Assembly (NCBI GenBank): GCA_013398615.1
Contig: VZSR01000520.1
Location: 29,431,604 to 29,495,603 of the forward strand
Reading direction: 5' to 3'
From: Brachypodius melanocephalos
Lineage: Eukaryota; Chordata; Aves; Passeriformes; Pycnonotidae
Length of the DNA stretch: 64,000 nt
Each line of letters begins with the position of its first letter. Within the stretch, counting starts at the first letter, position 1. Both the position numbers and the translations under genes were made by a program. Under the pieces are notes generated by a model. That model worked only from the letters and a program-made list of their open reading frames with translations, was not told the DNA's origin and made no database searches. Positions 47,701-60,470 of the stretch are shown one piece after another.

Positions 47701-48104
47701 ACTTCATCTAAGCCTGAATGTTTTTGACTATAACTGTCTTCAGTGGAAGCTACAATTCTTGTGTGATGAAAATCAGATTTTAAGTAATTATTTACTTTAG
47801 TTGTAAGTACTTAAAATTAAGTACTGTAGCTTTACATTTGGAAAATTAGTATAAATTAGTCCCTGTGTTTAGAGGTAGAAAGCATAAGGAACAATCTGAC
47901 ATTGTTCTAATTACTTCAGCAGAGGTTTTCCCCGTTTAATCATTTAGGGGTTCAGACTTCAGGCCTGCACACACACAACACCAGTACGTGTCTGTTCAGC
48001 TTCATTGCATCATAGAACCCTGGTGTGGCTTTAATGTGGTGGGACTGTAATGTGCTGTAAACTAATTTGATAAGAAATAGAGACTCATCATCCAGGTGTG
48101 ATAC

Positions 48105-48158
48105 GTATATGTGTGTGTGTATGTATGCATATATATATATATAAATACACACATATAC
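48105..48158. repeat. Palindromic TG/TA/CA tract
   Basis: GTATATGTGTGTGTGTATG is followed by an (AT)n centre and AAATACACACATATACC, an imperfect inverted repeat able to fold into a hairpin. Frames across it are low-complexity Ile/Tyr/His and not genes. Confidence 0.85.
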
Positions 48159-48774
48159 CCCCCCTATTGGGAAATATGCCTTGCCATACTTGTGAAGAAA
48201 ACTATCTTGTTTCCTAGGATGTTAGCTGGCTGGAACACTCTTTTGTATTTCAAATCTTACTTAGGTTAGATTCAAACAAAATTTGTAGCCATTTGACAGT
48301 TTGTCTCTGACTTTCAGGTATGTTAGACGTTGCTGATAAAAGCCTTATATTTGCTACATTTATGTGACAAATGGATGCCAGATACAGTCTGAAACTAATT
48401 TTTAAGCACTTAAGGGCAATTTACAATACTTGCTACATTAGATGCAAATGCTGTTTTCTGCAAAGTCAAAAATTGTTTCAAAGATAGCAAGTGGATCGAA
48501 TTAATATAGCTGAAATTATATTGGATTGCTTCAAAGGCCATTTATGAATGTACAGAACACCTGGAAAATCTCTAATTCTAAAAAATAACCTATCTAAGCA
48601 AAGACAAATCAATATGGAAAATACCTCTGCAAAATAGAGCAGAGCTAAAAGAAGACTTAGGGAGGATCTAAATTAAAAGAAATTCTGTGGAAACATGATC
48701 TCCAACACTTCAGTGCAATTTTGTTACAACTGTTAAGGACTGACCTGTGTTTACATGAAAAAAAAAATTAGATA

Positions 48775-48990
48775 TTAATACCTAGCATTTAGGTTGTGTT
48801 TTCTTATTTTCAAAGTGCTGTGTGATGTCTGAATCATTATTGTTATCTTGTAGATAGGTAAATTGAGGCACAGGAAATAAAGGAATTTATTGAGACTTGT
48901 GAAGCATGTCATTGGTGGAATTGAAAATAGCAGTTAGCTTCCCTAAATTACTGTTCAACAGCTTATTCCATGTCCACATATGTATCACTC
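48775..48990 (-). mobile_element. MIR/CORE-SINE relic, reverse orientation
   Basis: On the plus strand TTTCAAAGTGCTGTGTGATG, ATTATTGTTATCTTGTAGAT and AGGTAAATTGAGGCACAGGA follow the reversed MIR core (ttcaaagtgctttac...attattatcccattttacagatgaggaaactgaggcacag). Diverged and ancient. Confidence 0.65.
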
Positions 48991-50339
48991 TGCCCATCTT
49001 GATCTCACAAAGCAAGACTTTTATTCCCTATCACTTTTACTGTTCTGTTTGGGGAAAAAAATTAAATACTGCCAAATTTGCAAACTGATTTTGAAATTTT
49101 GTATTTTTTAAAACTGGGATTTTAACTTATTTGTAACCAGGCCCTGTACATTTTTTTAGTACATACATTTTTTGTTTCATTTTCCTAACTGGAACCAATT
49201 CAGTACTTAAATTAACTTACATAGTTTGATGCTGGTGTCCTGGATTTGTCCTGAAATACGAAGATAGATAATATGAAGAGCTTGTTTCCTGTCTTAAAGA
49301 AACAACTGGGATAAAAAACCACATCTGTCTGCTGGAGGAAAGCTCATCAAGTGGTGTGAACTGATGTCTGCAGAACTTCACAGACTTACCTTGACTGAAA
49401 ACCTGGCTCAAAATCAAATTATTTCCACAGCAGAAGACATCCAGAGGGAAAAAACCCCATGCAAACTAATATAAAATACCAGATGAGATCTGTTTAGTAA
49501 AGGTTGAACTTAGTCGTGATCCAGAGAGGAGCTGGTTAAAGCTGGTAGGGAAGAGATTATTAGGTGCCATTTCCTGTGAGTTCTTCAGAAATTATATGGA
49601 GTGTGGTGTGAATGGAATCACTCTACTCCCTCCTTCCAGCAGCACTTGAGTCTTCTTCTTGTTGAGTTTCAAGAGCCACTTGAGAGAAGAGAGGCCAAAA
49701 CCCCTGTGAGATCTGGCTGACAAACCACACTGGTTTTGCAGGATATTTTACATTGTAGCAGGATTGAAAAAAGTATGAAGGGGATTCAGAGGAGAGACTG
49801 CTCTTCTATTTGGTTTACTCAGAATATCAGAGGGATGAATGGATAGACTGGGTAAACCAGTCCAGGGAGATGGAGAAAATTCTGCTTCTCTTAACTGACT
49901 ATTTCTGAAAAAGAGCTGGGTTTAGAAACTGGCTTGGAAAACATCTGATGTGGTTGTGCTATTCAATTACTTTGTATTTTTGCATCAATATAAATTAGTC
50001 CCAAACTGAAAATGTCAGAACTCTAGTTGGAACATTTTCTTATAGCTTACTCCAAAGAAAAGATAGATCCAATTAAAAAGAACTTTTGAACATAGTCAGA
50101 TTCCAGGGTATTTGTGCCTACACATAGATCTGAACTTTTTCTGATGAAGATTGTGTTTGCTTGGAATTAAAAGGGATCAGAAGTGTTGTGCATGAACATA
50201 CTTCTCTGAGATTTAAAGTGCAGTTTTGTGAAACAAAGGGTTTTGAAGAAACATGAAAAGGTGATGGAAATGTCAAGTTATATCCCAGGGTATATCAGCA
50301 GACCTGTCATACATCCAGCAGAAATAAAGAAGCATTAAT
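48991..50339 (+). other. NRXN3: Intron tract, nothing recognisable
   Basis: AT-rich sequence with no exon, tandem repeat or element that I can name. The part at 49730-49930 is purine-rich and could be very old LINE sequence, but the match is too weak to call. Confidence 0.55.
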
Positions 50340-50720
50340 GCTGTTCTGTACCAAACTGGTGAGGATTCTTTTAGAAAGTGTGTCTGGTTTTAGTCACTCC
50401 TATTCAAGAAAGATAAATTTCTTTGGAACAGATAAAGAGTTTCTGAGTTGTTGAGGAATGAAAAGTTCTTCACAGAAAATGATTGTAAACCAGTTTGATT
50501 TATTCAGCCTAGAGCAAATGGTAGGAGTGGAGGTGATTATTCCCTGTAACTGCATCAGTCAGTTAAGCACAAAGGAGGACAATATTTTTTAAGCTCACGA
50601 GGGAAAATTTTACCAAAAAAGATAACAGTATAAATTTGCGATGGATAAATGGAATTTGGAGATGACAGTAAAATTCTTAACTGTTACAGTGGTGAGGTTT
50701 TTAGGCAGTTTCCAAAGAGA
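50340..50720 (+). mobile_element. Old CR1/L3-like LINE relic (3' region)
   Basis: TGTCTGGTTTTAGTCACTCC, CAAGAAAGATAAATTTCTTT, TTTATTCAGCCTAGAGCAAA, GTGATTATTCCCTGTAACTG and AAATTCTTAACTGTTACAGT with GTGAGG follow the order of a CR1/L3 3' region (gtccagttctggtcac...caagaaagacat...ttcagcctagag...aacttcctaactgtcag). Strongly diverged; a separate insertion from the CR1 at 51.2 kb. Confidence 0.55.
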
Positions 50721-51239
50721 GGCAGACAGATGAAGGGAGTCAGAAAACTGTTTTTAAGATAGAGCTTTAGAACATTTTTTTCAAATAGAGTTGGTGTGGA
50801 CAGAGTGAACAGATGGAAATGGATATGAGAACACTCTGCCTGACTATGAAGTTATTCAGACATGAGTAAGATCAAGTCCAAAATGTACAGAGTTGTGATA
50901 GCCTGGCATTGTGACCCAGGTAATGGGACCTGTTGAGTGGCAGGACATGTTATCCTGGGCATAGCACCACAGTAATGTAGCTGCAGATTTAAGATGGCTT
51001 AGAGCACAGAGAGGGGTAGGACATAGTTATGTTCTTTGCTCTGAGTTTGACAGAATAAATAGAATTCAGGGAAAAACTCTTGTGTTGCTTTTGCACTACA
51101 AAGAGGGAAAACTCTGATGTGCTGCTAAAGGTTACTTGCAATGAACATATAGCTAGCCTTTCCCAGTGCTCCCAGGGTGTGCCAGCCCACGAGGAGAGGA
51201 TTTCTCTTAATCTTCAGCTTATGACACAGCTTGCTTTTA

Positions 51240-51550
51240 TGACCAGGTAACCTGACTAGTGGATGAAGGAAAGGCTGTGGATGTAGTCTACCTAGACTTC
51301 AGTAAAGTCCTTGATACTGTCTCCCACAACATTCTAATGGGGGAGCTTGCAGCCCATGGCTTGGACAGGTGCACTTTTCTCTGGGTTAAAAACTGTCTGG
51401 GGGGCCAGGTCCAGAGAGTGGTAAATGGTGCCACATCCAGTTTGCTGCCAGTCCCTGGAAGGGCTCCCCAGGGCTCAGTACTGGGACAGTGCTATTTAAC
51501 TTGTTTAAGGTCCTTTCCAACCTTAGTGATTCTATGATTTTATCATTTTA
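51240..51550 (+). mobile_element. CR1 LINE with internal deletion, reverse-transcriptase fragment
   Basis: Plus-strand remnant of CR1 ORF2. The frame from 51259 reads DEGKAVDVVYLDFSKVLDTV, which is RT motif A of the CR1 clade, and later PQGSVLG, the next RT block. Soon after, at about 51495, RT sequence jumps to the CR1 3' end (TTAAGGTCCTTTCCAACCTT, then AGTGATTCTATGATTTTAT). The catalytic YxDD region and the rest of ORF2 are missing. One base loss after QRVVNG alters the usual reading. Dead copy. Confidence 0.92.
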
Positions 51551-54500
51551 TGAATGGTAGCAAGGAGCAATGTCTATCAAGACAGCATGTTTTAAATCTG
51601 TGTTTTGGGTTTCAAAGAGATGTAACTGCACAACTTCATTCTAAAGCCCCACTTCTGAGCATGCGTCTGGCAGTTTCACAAACTTTCTGTCTTTTCAATG
51701 TTCAGAATAATAATGAAGGACTTCACAGCTTACAGTCAGAGACATGCTGGGGTGCAAAAGAGCCCAGGCAGGTGACTGGTGGTGCAGGGTTTGGGTTTCA
51801 TACCCAGGTTTGAAATTCTCTCTGCCTTCCAGGGGCAAAATAACGTGAATCTCTTCCTGACCATCAACACATACTGTTTATTTAGGGAGCTATGAAGAGA
51901 GGGCAGACATCCTCCCCGAAGATTTAAGAGTTGTTGGTTAGCTGAAGGAGTTTTTATTATTTGTTCAACTACAGTTTTTCAATGTGCATCGAAAGGCTTA
52001 TTGATAATACCAAAATCTCTATAAACTCCAGAGTATTGCTGGGGCCTTGGTGATCTGTTCTTAGTCTTTGCTATTTCCACATCACACCAGGAATTTTTTT
52101 TTGAAAATGCATTTGTTGACATGCTGACAGCTTCTCTGTCCTCTAACCTGCAGGAGACTGAAAACTACTGCTGTGGGGGCAGTCTTCCACTTAGGCAGGC
52201 CAAGATCCATATGCAAGTGTGGAATTGCAGTCAAGGAAAATGCTATTTGAGCTGCATAATTAGAGGATAAACTGTTATTTGTCAACCAATAGAGAATACA
52301 GAAACCTATCTTTATCTAACATTTTATCATTAGCTGAAGCAGAGGGAGGATTTTTAAGTTCAATTTCAATAAAGAGAAGATAATATAGAGCTGAAATTCT
52401 TAAATTAGCTGCTTTATTGTAGTTAGTACTTTGGTTAATCTTTTTAATTTATCGCTTAGTACATGGCAATTACCCAGCATATGGAAATAAACCAAGGTTA
52501 TTGTATTAGCGAGATATGTTTGCAGTGTGCAGGATGGAATGAAACCATACAGACTGTTATCAGTTGGTGAAATAGTGGTAACAGGTCTATTGAAATCTCT
52601 GGGTAGATTTCAGATGGTGACCTCTTGGTCCCTCTTATCAGTTCAATGATAGCAAGAGAAGATCTCCTAGGAAACCTTGGCTTGCAGTGATTAATGCTGT
52701 TCTTTCTTTAATTGAGAAGGGCCGATTGGTAGGATAAAACTTTATGGAGTTATTGCAATAATTTGATGTGGCAAATCATCACTTATTATTATCTAAATTA
52801 ACACAGGCTGGTACAAAGGTAGAAGAAGTAAATTCCTTTATGGATTACCTCTAGTACAGTACACAAGTAATTTATTTTGGTTTAATAGATGTAATTAATA
52901 GATGTAATTTTCAATCTGGCAACCTGAAGTTGCCTAAGAGCCTTAGGTTTCCACATGGAGATAATTATTATCCTTTCAATTCATGGAATGTGTGTTCAGC
53001 AGGTTCTGCTGATGGCACAAGAAAGGACTACTTGAATTTGCAGAAGAAAGAATGTGGATGCCTGTCCTCTTCTATAGTGATAGAGAGTTGTCATGTATTT
53101 TGTGAGATTTTGGCTGACCTTTTTCAGTTGGAGGAATTTTATTTTGCTGTAGACAAGGAGTTAGCCCTCTTTGAAAGCACACTGTTAGTTTTCTGATATC
53201 TTTGACATCTTCAGCTGAAAAACTGAAGGAAACTCAGTCCTCTTTCTGGAAAAGGCCTCTCCCAGTGTAACACAATTTGCAGGAATCTCTCTTTTATAAC
53301 TTCAGTTGTATCTGCTCTGTGGACTTTATATTCTAGGGGTGGCAGTCTGGCAGTCTGTACCAGTACTGATGCCACTGCAATTTGATCAAGTTGTATTGCA
53401 AATCACATTAGTCATGACATCTCTACACCACCCACACATTCTAAAAACAAATAGTTGTTTCCAAAGTACAGAAACTTGGTACAGTACTTTTTTTCAGTTC
53501 TTGCTAAATTACTGGTTTTTGATGGTGCAAACATTTTAAACAAAATTATTCTTTCATATATGAAGTAAAAACACCTCTGCAACTACCCTTTTGTTTCTCC
53601 ACTCCTTTTTCATCCGTGAGAAGAATCAAAATGGAAGATGTATTTTTATGTGGAACACTTTGGGAAGAGAAAGAAGGGAGGTCATGGAATTACTTCAGCC
53701 AAATATTCTGGATTGGGAAAATTTTCAGGGTGGCTTGAAGAAGAAAGATGTACTCTGAAAATGGTGATAGTATCTAAGAGATCTTTTTTCTTCACTAAAC
53801 ACAATGCAGAAGCACGTGCCTAACTTTAAGCCTGCCCTTAGAGATCTTGTAATGATTTATTGTATTTGTTTAGGACTCACTGAGATTGCTAAATCGATCC
53901 CTTGGGACTGCTTTTTTGTTCCATATGTTTTCAAGTCATATGTTCATAACTGTGAAGCTCCTGAATTCACCTGAACAGAGAAGGTAGAGTGGAAGATACT
54001 GTGTGAAAAATATGAATCTGATTTTTTTGCTCCCTGTGTTTTTCTTTTTTTAATCTTTTTCAAGGAGTTATTGACTCCTTGGAGAAGTCATTATTATCAG
54101 CAGCATTTTAAAGGACAAGTATAGCCTTAATTCAAACTGACAGCTTTAAGTGTTCCCTCTGATAGCCAGATTCATCATTGTTGGCATGGTTAAATGCAAA
54201 GCATGTGTGGTTTCAGATTGCTACAGTGACTCTGTAAAACATACAAACTGTAATCTCAAGGTCAAAAGTAAAACAGAACTTCAGTGCTTTTTCTAGCAGA
54301 CATTTGCTCTGTATTAAAAGTTAATACATTTGATACTACTTTCCTTTTCCTGAAAAAAGCTCCAGTAATCTGTAATAAGTCTCTGTTCCAGATGTACCTT
54401 TCAAGGCACATGCAGCCCCTTCTAGTGTAAACTATTGCAGCTATTGAAAGTATCCACCAAGAACAAATACACAGTGAAAAGATGCAGTATTCTGTTGAAC

Positions 54501-57500
54501 CTAGAAAAGAAATACTATTTTCTAACCTGGGGTTTGAGAAAGGCGGAAGGAAAAACCCTTTTCTATTTTAAAAATACAGTGCAGCTCTGCAGATCTGTAG
54601 CTCCATATTTTCATCAAATTCCTGACTAATTCACGTGTGAAGCCTGCATACACAACTTTTGGAACATCTGAAATATCAGAGAAAAAATTAGGCACAGAAT
54701 AAAACAACTATCTGAAAGTGTCCCCAGGTGTATTATCTGCAACTCCACTCCATCATTTTTTAAAAGACACCTTAGGAAAGGAAAATTGAGGTGACCTGGT
54801 GTCAGTGTAAAAGTATGTTTACAGGAAGAAAATACCAGGCACTAATGGAATCTTTAATCTGAAGAGGAATATATAATGAAAAACAGTAACCCAGAGCTGA
54901 ATCTAAATATATTCAAATGGAAAAACAGGTATCATTTTAACAGAGAGGGTGTCTGATCATTTACGCAAAAATATCAAAAGAAGCAGAGTTCCCTGTCTAT
55001 CTTCTTCCCAGGATATTTTTAAGGCAATATCTTTAAGATGTCCTGAAGTACCTTTACCCCATTTATTTCTGGGAATGTATCAGTTTAATGTAGAGATGGT
55101 TGTGTACTTACTGTCAAGTTTTTGTGCTAATTAGAGACCAGCTAAAAGTGATTGTTTTCCTACAGTCAGTCCATGCCATTTACTCATTACTCATTTACAG
55201 GGGAAGTTACTGTAGCAGATGAGATACTCTCTCATGGCTCTGTGGTAGGTTTGTCCCTTGCTACAACATGTCCATAGATCAAAAATTAAACTTTGGTTTC
55301 AAGTATGAAATACCAAAGCCAAGAAGACATTTAATGATAATCCTTAATAGACGATGCTTTGTAATAAATTAGCAATGAGGGTGGAAATCAGAGCAGTCAT
55401 TTCTTAGCTGACAAAATGTTGTTGATGATGGCTATTCCAACTCTATCTTCTGCTCTGTTGCACACCTAGTTCTTGTGTGGTCTCAGCTGCTGGGATCAGT
55501 TTAATTTACTGTAAGCAGAGATGAGCTGTACCCATCATAGTGACAAAAGATGTACCTGAACCTTTTGATGAGCCTGCAGATCTTTAACATATCCTGGACT
55601 TAGGTATTTTTCCCTCTCACAGTTCAATGAACATCTGCTTCAAAAGGCAAGGAGGGAGTGAATAGCTGTTTACAAAGATTTGAGCAAAGCTGTTTCCCTC
55701 AGGCCAACATACATTTAAAAATCCATTTTAATGCATGCACTTATACTATCTGTTTCTGACAGCAACACTCAGTCTGTCCTAGTCAATCTTATGGTTTGCT
55801 AATTCTTCTATCAAAATAGGAGATGAAGAAGATTACATAATGGTTTTCTTACATTTATTGCTTCCAATCATATTATCTAGGGCTATACATAATTGTGGAT
55901 CTTTCTTGAGTCACAGAGAACTTGCAGAATTGGATGCCCCCTGGAACTGACTCCTAGTGGTTTCTTGAGTGAGAACCAGCCAATATCCATCTGAAAGGCT
56001 GCCACACCAACTCTGCTGGGGCAGACCACACTTTCAACTAAGTCTTTAAGCAGAGATGTGTAATGTGGGTTGTGTTTGGTGTGGAGGTGTTGCCTTGTGA
56101 CCACATCCAGTTAAAGGAACAAGACCAACACCTCTCTTGCACCAGTGGCAACATTTTTTTTCTGATGAGCAGTGGTTTTTGATTGGCAGTGATTTAACTC
56201 AGCTATCGAGCCACCTAAACAACCCATTTCTGTGCATTGGATATCAGAGAATGGACATGAGCCATACTGCAGTGTGACAACAGTGCATGTGTTTGGTGAA
56301 TAAAGCGGTAAGCAGATGGGCACCAATCATTTCCTAATGGCATCTTGGGTTGCCATCCTGACATCCTTTCCTTTCACAGTGAAGCTGAATAACTTGGGGC
56401 ATGCTGAGAATCAAGAGTAAACTCTTGCTTTGGACATCCCTATTGTCTGCCCCTTCCTTGGATGTTCACACTGTCTTCTCAGCTGATGTGGAGCCTGATG
56501 GAACCCAAGTTGTGCATATTTCTGATGAATAAAATCTCCTGACTATCTTTCAATCTTCTAGTGTATAGATGATGTCGAGGCATCAGTGCTGATGAACTGT
56601 TTTTTTAAAGTGATGTGCAAATTATTTCCTTTGTTATGAAAACAATCAAGATTTGGACTACTTAAGAGATTTTTTGTGGCTGCTGAGTTCTCTTCAGGTG
56701 TAAGATTCTCACAGAAATTGGGGGGAATTGGTAGATTTTCTTGAAACCTGCTGGGTAAAAGAATCACCTTCTGACCAAGGCAGTACATTTCTTCGATCAG
56801 AACAGTTTCATGCCTGTGTTTCCATAGAGGAATCTTGGTAATGGTGTGGAAGGTTAGTTTAGTCACAGGAGTGTTTTATACAGGTGTTTCAAAGGCTCTT
56901 CTCTACCATTTTCTAGAAGGAACTTAATTTCAACTAGGTAGGTAATTGCTTCTTTTCTTGATGCCTTACTTGGAGAGATAAAGGGCCTTGAGAGTCTGAA
57001 GAAACTGTAAAACTGATGGATTTGCTCTTGTCTTTTTTGGGTGGAAAGGTTGAGCATTGCTGGCTAGAGCCAGGCACCATGCAGGGGCACTGTAGAGCTC
57101 TGCCAGGGCTGTTTGCTCGTCCGTGCTGTCCCAGCCTGCGTTTGCTGGCAGTATTGCCAGTGTGCTTCATTTCTCACACGCAGTGCTCACTGCTCTCCTT
57201 GGCTCTCTCACAGTCCAAGCCTGGCATCTCTATCCTGGACTGAAGTTTGCAGGTTAGCCAGTTCAGTATGGATAACTACAGCTTTCACTGTTCCAGTTCA
57301 CAACCCAAGCTCTTGCAGGCACTTCTGTTGTGGCCTTCAGCATCTTTGCAGTCCTGTTTCAAAGCCTTTTGCTGCTGAAAATCAAATGTGACTTAGGTTC
57401 TGCTTTCATCATTCCTCACAATGTGTTTTTGCCCTGGTGAGCATAGTTGTAAAAATTTGCTTCAAGCTAATCATCTGAGCACTGAATGATTGGGAAAAGC

Positions 57501-60099
57501 CCCCAAGCTGCACTGTGGCACTTCAGAAATAATTTTCTCAAGATCATTTAGTGGGTAAAGCTATTTACAAATTCACTTCACTCAGAAATAATTGCAGGAG
57601 GGAAAAAACCATAGATGGAGAAGAGAAATCCATTATATTTATGTGAATGCATCATTATTTATTTGCTTATGCATGGAACCACTCTTTTAATACGCTGTAG
57701 GAGATTGTGAGTTCTTTGTTCTCCTTGCATTTAATAAAACCCTTTGCAATTTCTGCAGTTCCTGCAGCTGAATATTTTGAAGGGTATTATAAGCATACTT
57801 GATCTCCACCTGGAAAAATCATCTTGCCATGCCAGTAAGGCACTGTTGGAGTCAGGCAGTTGCACTAACTGTGGAACAGAGAAAAAGGGTGCTGGTGTGT
57901 CTGAGTTATGTGCCTCGGCTGCCAAGCTGAAACATTAGCAATATATTCATTATGCAGAGCTAGGTCCTGATCACGCAAGCCCCTGCCAGGCTCCACTGCA
58001 CTCAGCAGCCTCTGATAGCTGCATATTGGATGAGTGAATGACACTAACAAAAAACCACACAATTAAATTTGGATTTTTTTATCTATAAAAACTATACCTT
58101 TGAAAGTAACTCCACTATGCCTGTTTTGTATTAACAACTGTGATGTTTTGGCCCAAAGTTGGATTAATGGGCTTTTGGGCAAGGTAATGAAACTGAAAGG
58201 CTCTGGTTTGCCTTACATACCTGAATTCTCTTGTTAAGTGGGTGGGATGAAACTTAACTTTATGAAATGTACAACAATTTTTTGTGTAATAGCTATCTAT
58301 ACCTTAATTAACATGTAGCTTGTTTGTTTATTCTAAAGCAAAAATGAATAAATGGTTTTCGTGGGTGCACTGGCATTTGGCCAGTGTCAACCCATCACAG
58401 CTACTCATTATGTATCTTGGTGTTCTCAAGCAATACTGGATATGAGAGTTGCATAGCAGCAGAGTTCAGAAAGTGTAATTATTGTGAGGGCATGTAGAAG
58501 ATCACATAAACCATATTCTTTAGGGTATTTATTTTGGGAGGGACATACCTTGTACTAGATAGTCTTTTTCCCACAGAAGCAAAATTGCTTATGTTAAAAT
58601 TTAATTAGTTTGTTTGAATTGTACATATGAAGTTGTGTTCAGATCTGGAGCTCAGTTTGAGTTTTTCAGGTCTAAAGGTCTGGCTTTTAACTCAGCTGAG
58701 TTGATAACTCCTGAACTGTGCCATTTAGGTTTTGGTCATATTATTTCTCATGCTGTTATATGCATTATTTATTATGGGGATTCCAAAACATTTTAAAGAT
58801 ACATTATCTCTTTGGGACATCTCTTCACTGATTCTCAACCCACAACATCCTGATGACAGCAATATCAATGGCTTGCAAGGAAAAGTGAGATTAGGAATGT
58901 GTACATTTGTATCTTTCTTTTTAATGCAATTCTGTCATTGGAAAAAAGGAGACAGGGAGAGCTTTGTGATGAAACTGTTCTTCCCAGACAGCCAGGAAAT
59001 GTCTTATCTACCCTTTGTGCTCTACAGACCACAACTAGGGTATTTCTGCTTTGTGCCACAAATCTATTTTCTTTTTAGCTTTTTTATGAAGATGACTTTG
59101 CTTTTATATTCATAATAGGCTGTCAGCATTATAGCAAGGGCCTTGCATGAAAAATGCATTCTCTTATACAATGACACACTGTAGTCCTTTACTCTTAACT
59201 CTTAGATACTCTTAAAACTACAATGAGTGGAACTGTCTGTCCAGAATGGCAGAACAAAGTCAGAATTCTGATGACATCATGGGATTGTTATTGTATTTTA
59301 AAATATACTTTGCAAAAGTGTGTTTCTCTAAGTGTTTCAGGTTTTGCATTACACCAAGGAATATACCACATGATGATTGCTTGAAAGTCCACAATAGTCT
59401 AATGATACAATGGAAGGATTTGTTTGTTTGCTACGTGAACTGAAGGGAAATCTTTGCAAATTAGTTTTAATACACAGCTGGATGTTTCTGTTCATATCCA
59501 GTCATGGTCAGATGTTAAAATAAACGTTAAAATATTATAATAGGAAGAAAAAGTATAAAACCAGTGCAAAAATAAAGTTATCCCTTTTCTGAAATACATT
59601 CCCATGTCCCAAAAAAGTCTTCCAAGGTCAAAGGTTTTATTTACATCTTTGTGCTTAAATCATCAGTGGCATTTTCTTCTGTGAATTTTTCTAATGATGT
59701 TTTCAGTCCATTTATACTTGTGATCACAACTTTAATTATGAATTATGTGGAAAAAAAGTATTCCCTTTTATTTTTCAAAAAGTCTTTGCTTGCCAATCTG
59801 ATTTTTCTTCTTTATTGTGAAATGGTGACTGATTATTCCCTATTTATCTTCTTTGTCTCTTTCATGGTCTTGTAAGGCTTCCTAATCCTGTCTTCCAAGT
59901 TGAACCATCTTAGTTTAATTTCTATCTGCACATAAACCTTCCCCATTTTTTGCCTTTTTCTTACCTTCTTCAGCTCTGTTGCATCCTTCTGAGGTGGATA
60001 TGACTTCTGCTAGGATCGTTTTCTCTGCAGAGAACTCTAGTATGTGTGTTTGAAATATATTCAGTTCCATGTACTGCTTACCAGAAAAAGGCAGCCAAT
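51551..60099 (+). other. NRXN3: Intron tract without recognisable exon
   Basis: AT-rich intron. It contains a 13-base perfect tandem duplication (52882-52907, unit TTAATAGATGTAA), a short GGCAGTCT duplication near 53341, and scattered short open frames with no recognisable domain. No transposon beyond those listed was recognised. Confidence 0.6.
52882..52907 (+). repeat. TTAATAGATGTAA tandem duplication (2 x 13)
   Basis: Two exact adjacent copies in AT-rich sequence; a simple slippage product. Confidence 0.85.
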
Positions 60100-60470
60100 T
60101 TCAAGCACTGGTGGTTACCCTCTGTTGCCCAAAGGTGCACCTGGAGTGCACCTCTGGCCACACCTGATCGGCACTGCTGGAGACCTCAGCTCACACATGG
60201 ATGTGCACAAACCACGGCCCATCCTGGCAGATGCCCCTGCAGGCTCCACTCTGCAGCTTAAAAAAGCTTATCTGCATCACCTCACCCTTGTTCAGAACGT
60301 TTGGAATTCAGAGGATGGAGCCTATGGCATAGGAGAGGTTCAACTGGACCTTGGTAGGTTTTTCTCCCTATCAACCCATGGCTGGGGCTATTCCCTAGGT
60401 GAAAGGAAAAAGAGGGAGATCTCCCTAGAGCTTCACCAACTGTATTCTGTCTCACTTCTTCTAAGGTGAT
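60100..60470. other. Unexplained G+C-richer block
   Basis: A clear rise in G+C against AT-rich flanks, with a 141-codon open frame on the plus strand (60044-60469) and a shorter one in another frame. I recognise no domain or repeat. Candidates are a decayed transposon or LTR piece, an old retrocopy, or a conserved element. Confidence 0.3.

Larger units (their letters stand above)
41843..48774 (+). other. NRXN3: Intron tract without recognisable exon
   Basis: AT-rich intron with A15 at 42083-42097, a motif-rich patch at about 42720-42870, a cryptic acceptor at 45784, ATT repeats at 47680-47700 and a TG/TA tract at 48105-48158. A faint MIR-like phrase is seen near 47610-47650 but is not called. 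Confidence 0.65.

Noticed and set aside
57530..57590. MIR-like phrase CTCAAGATCATTTAGTGGGT
   Set aside because: An isolated short similarity without the rest of the core.
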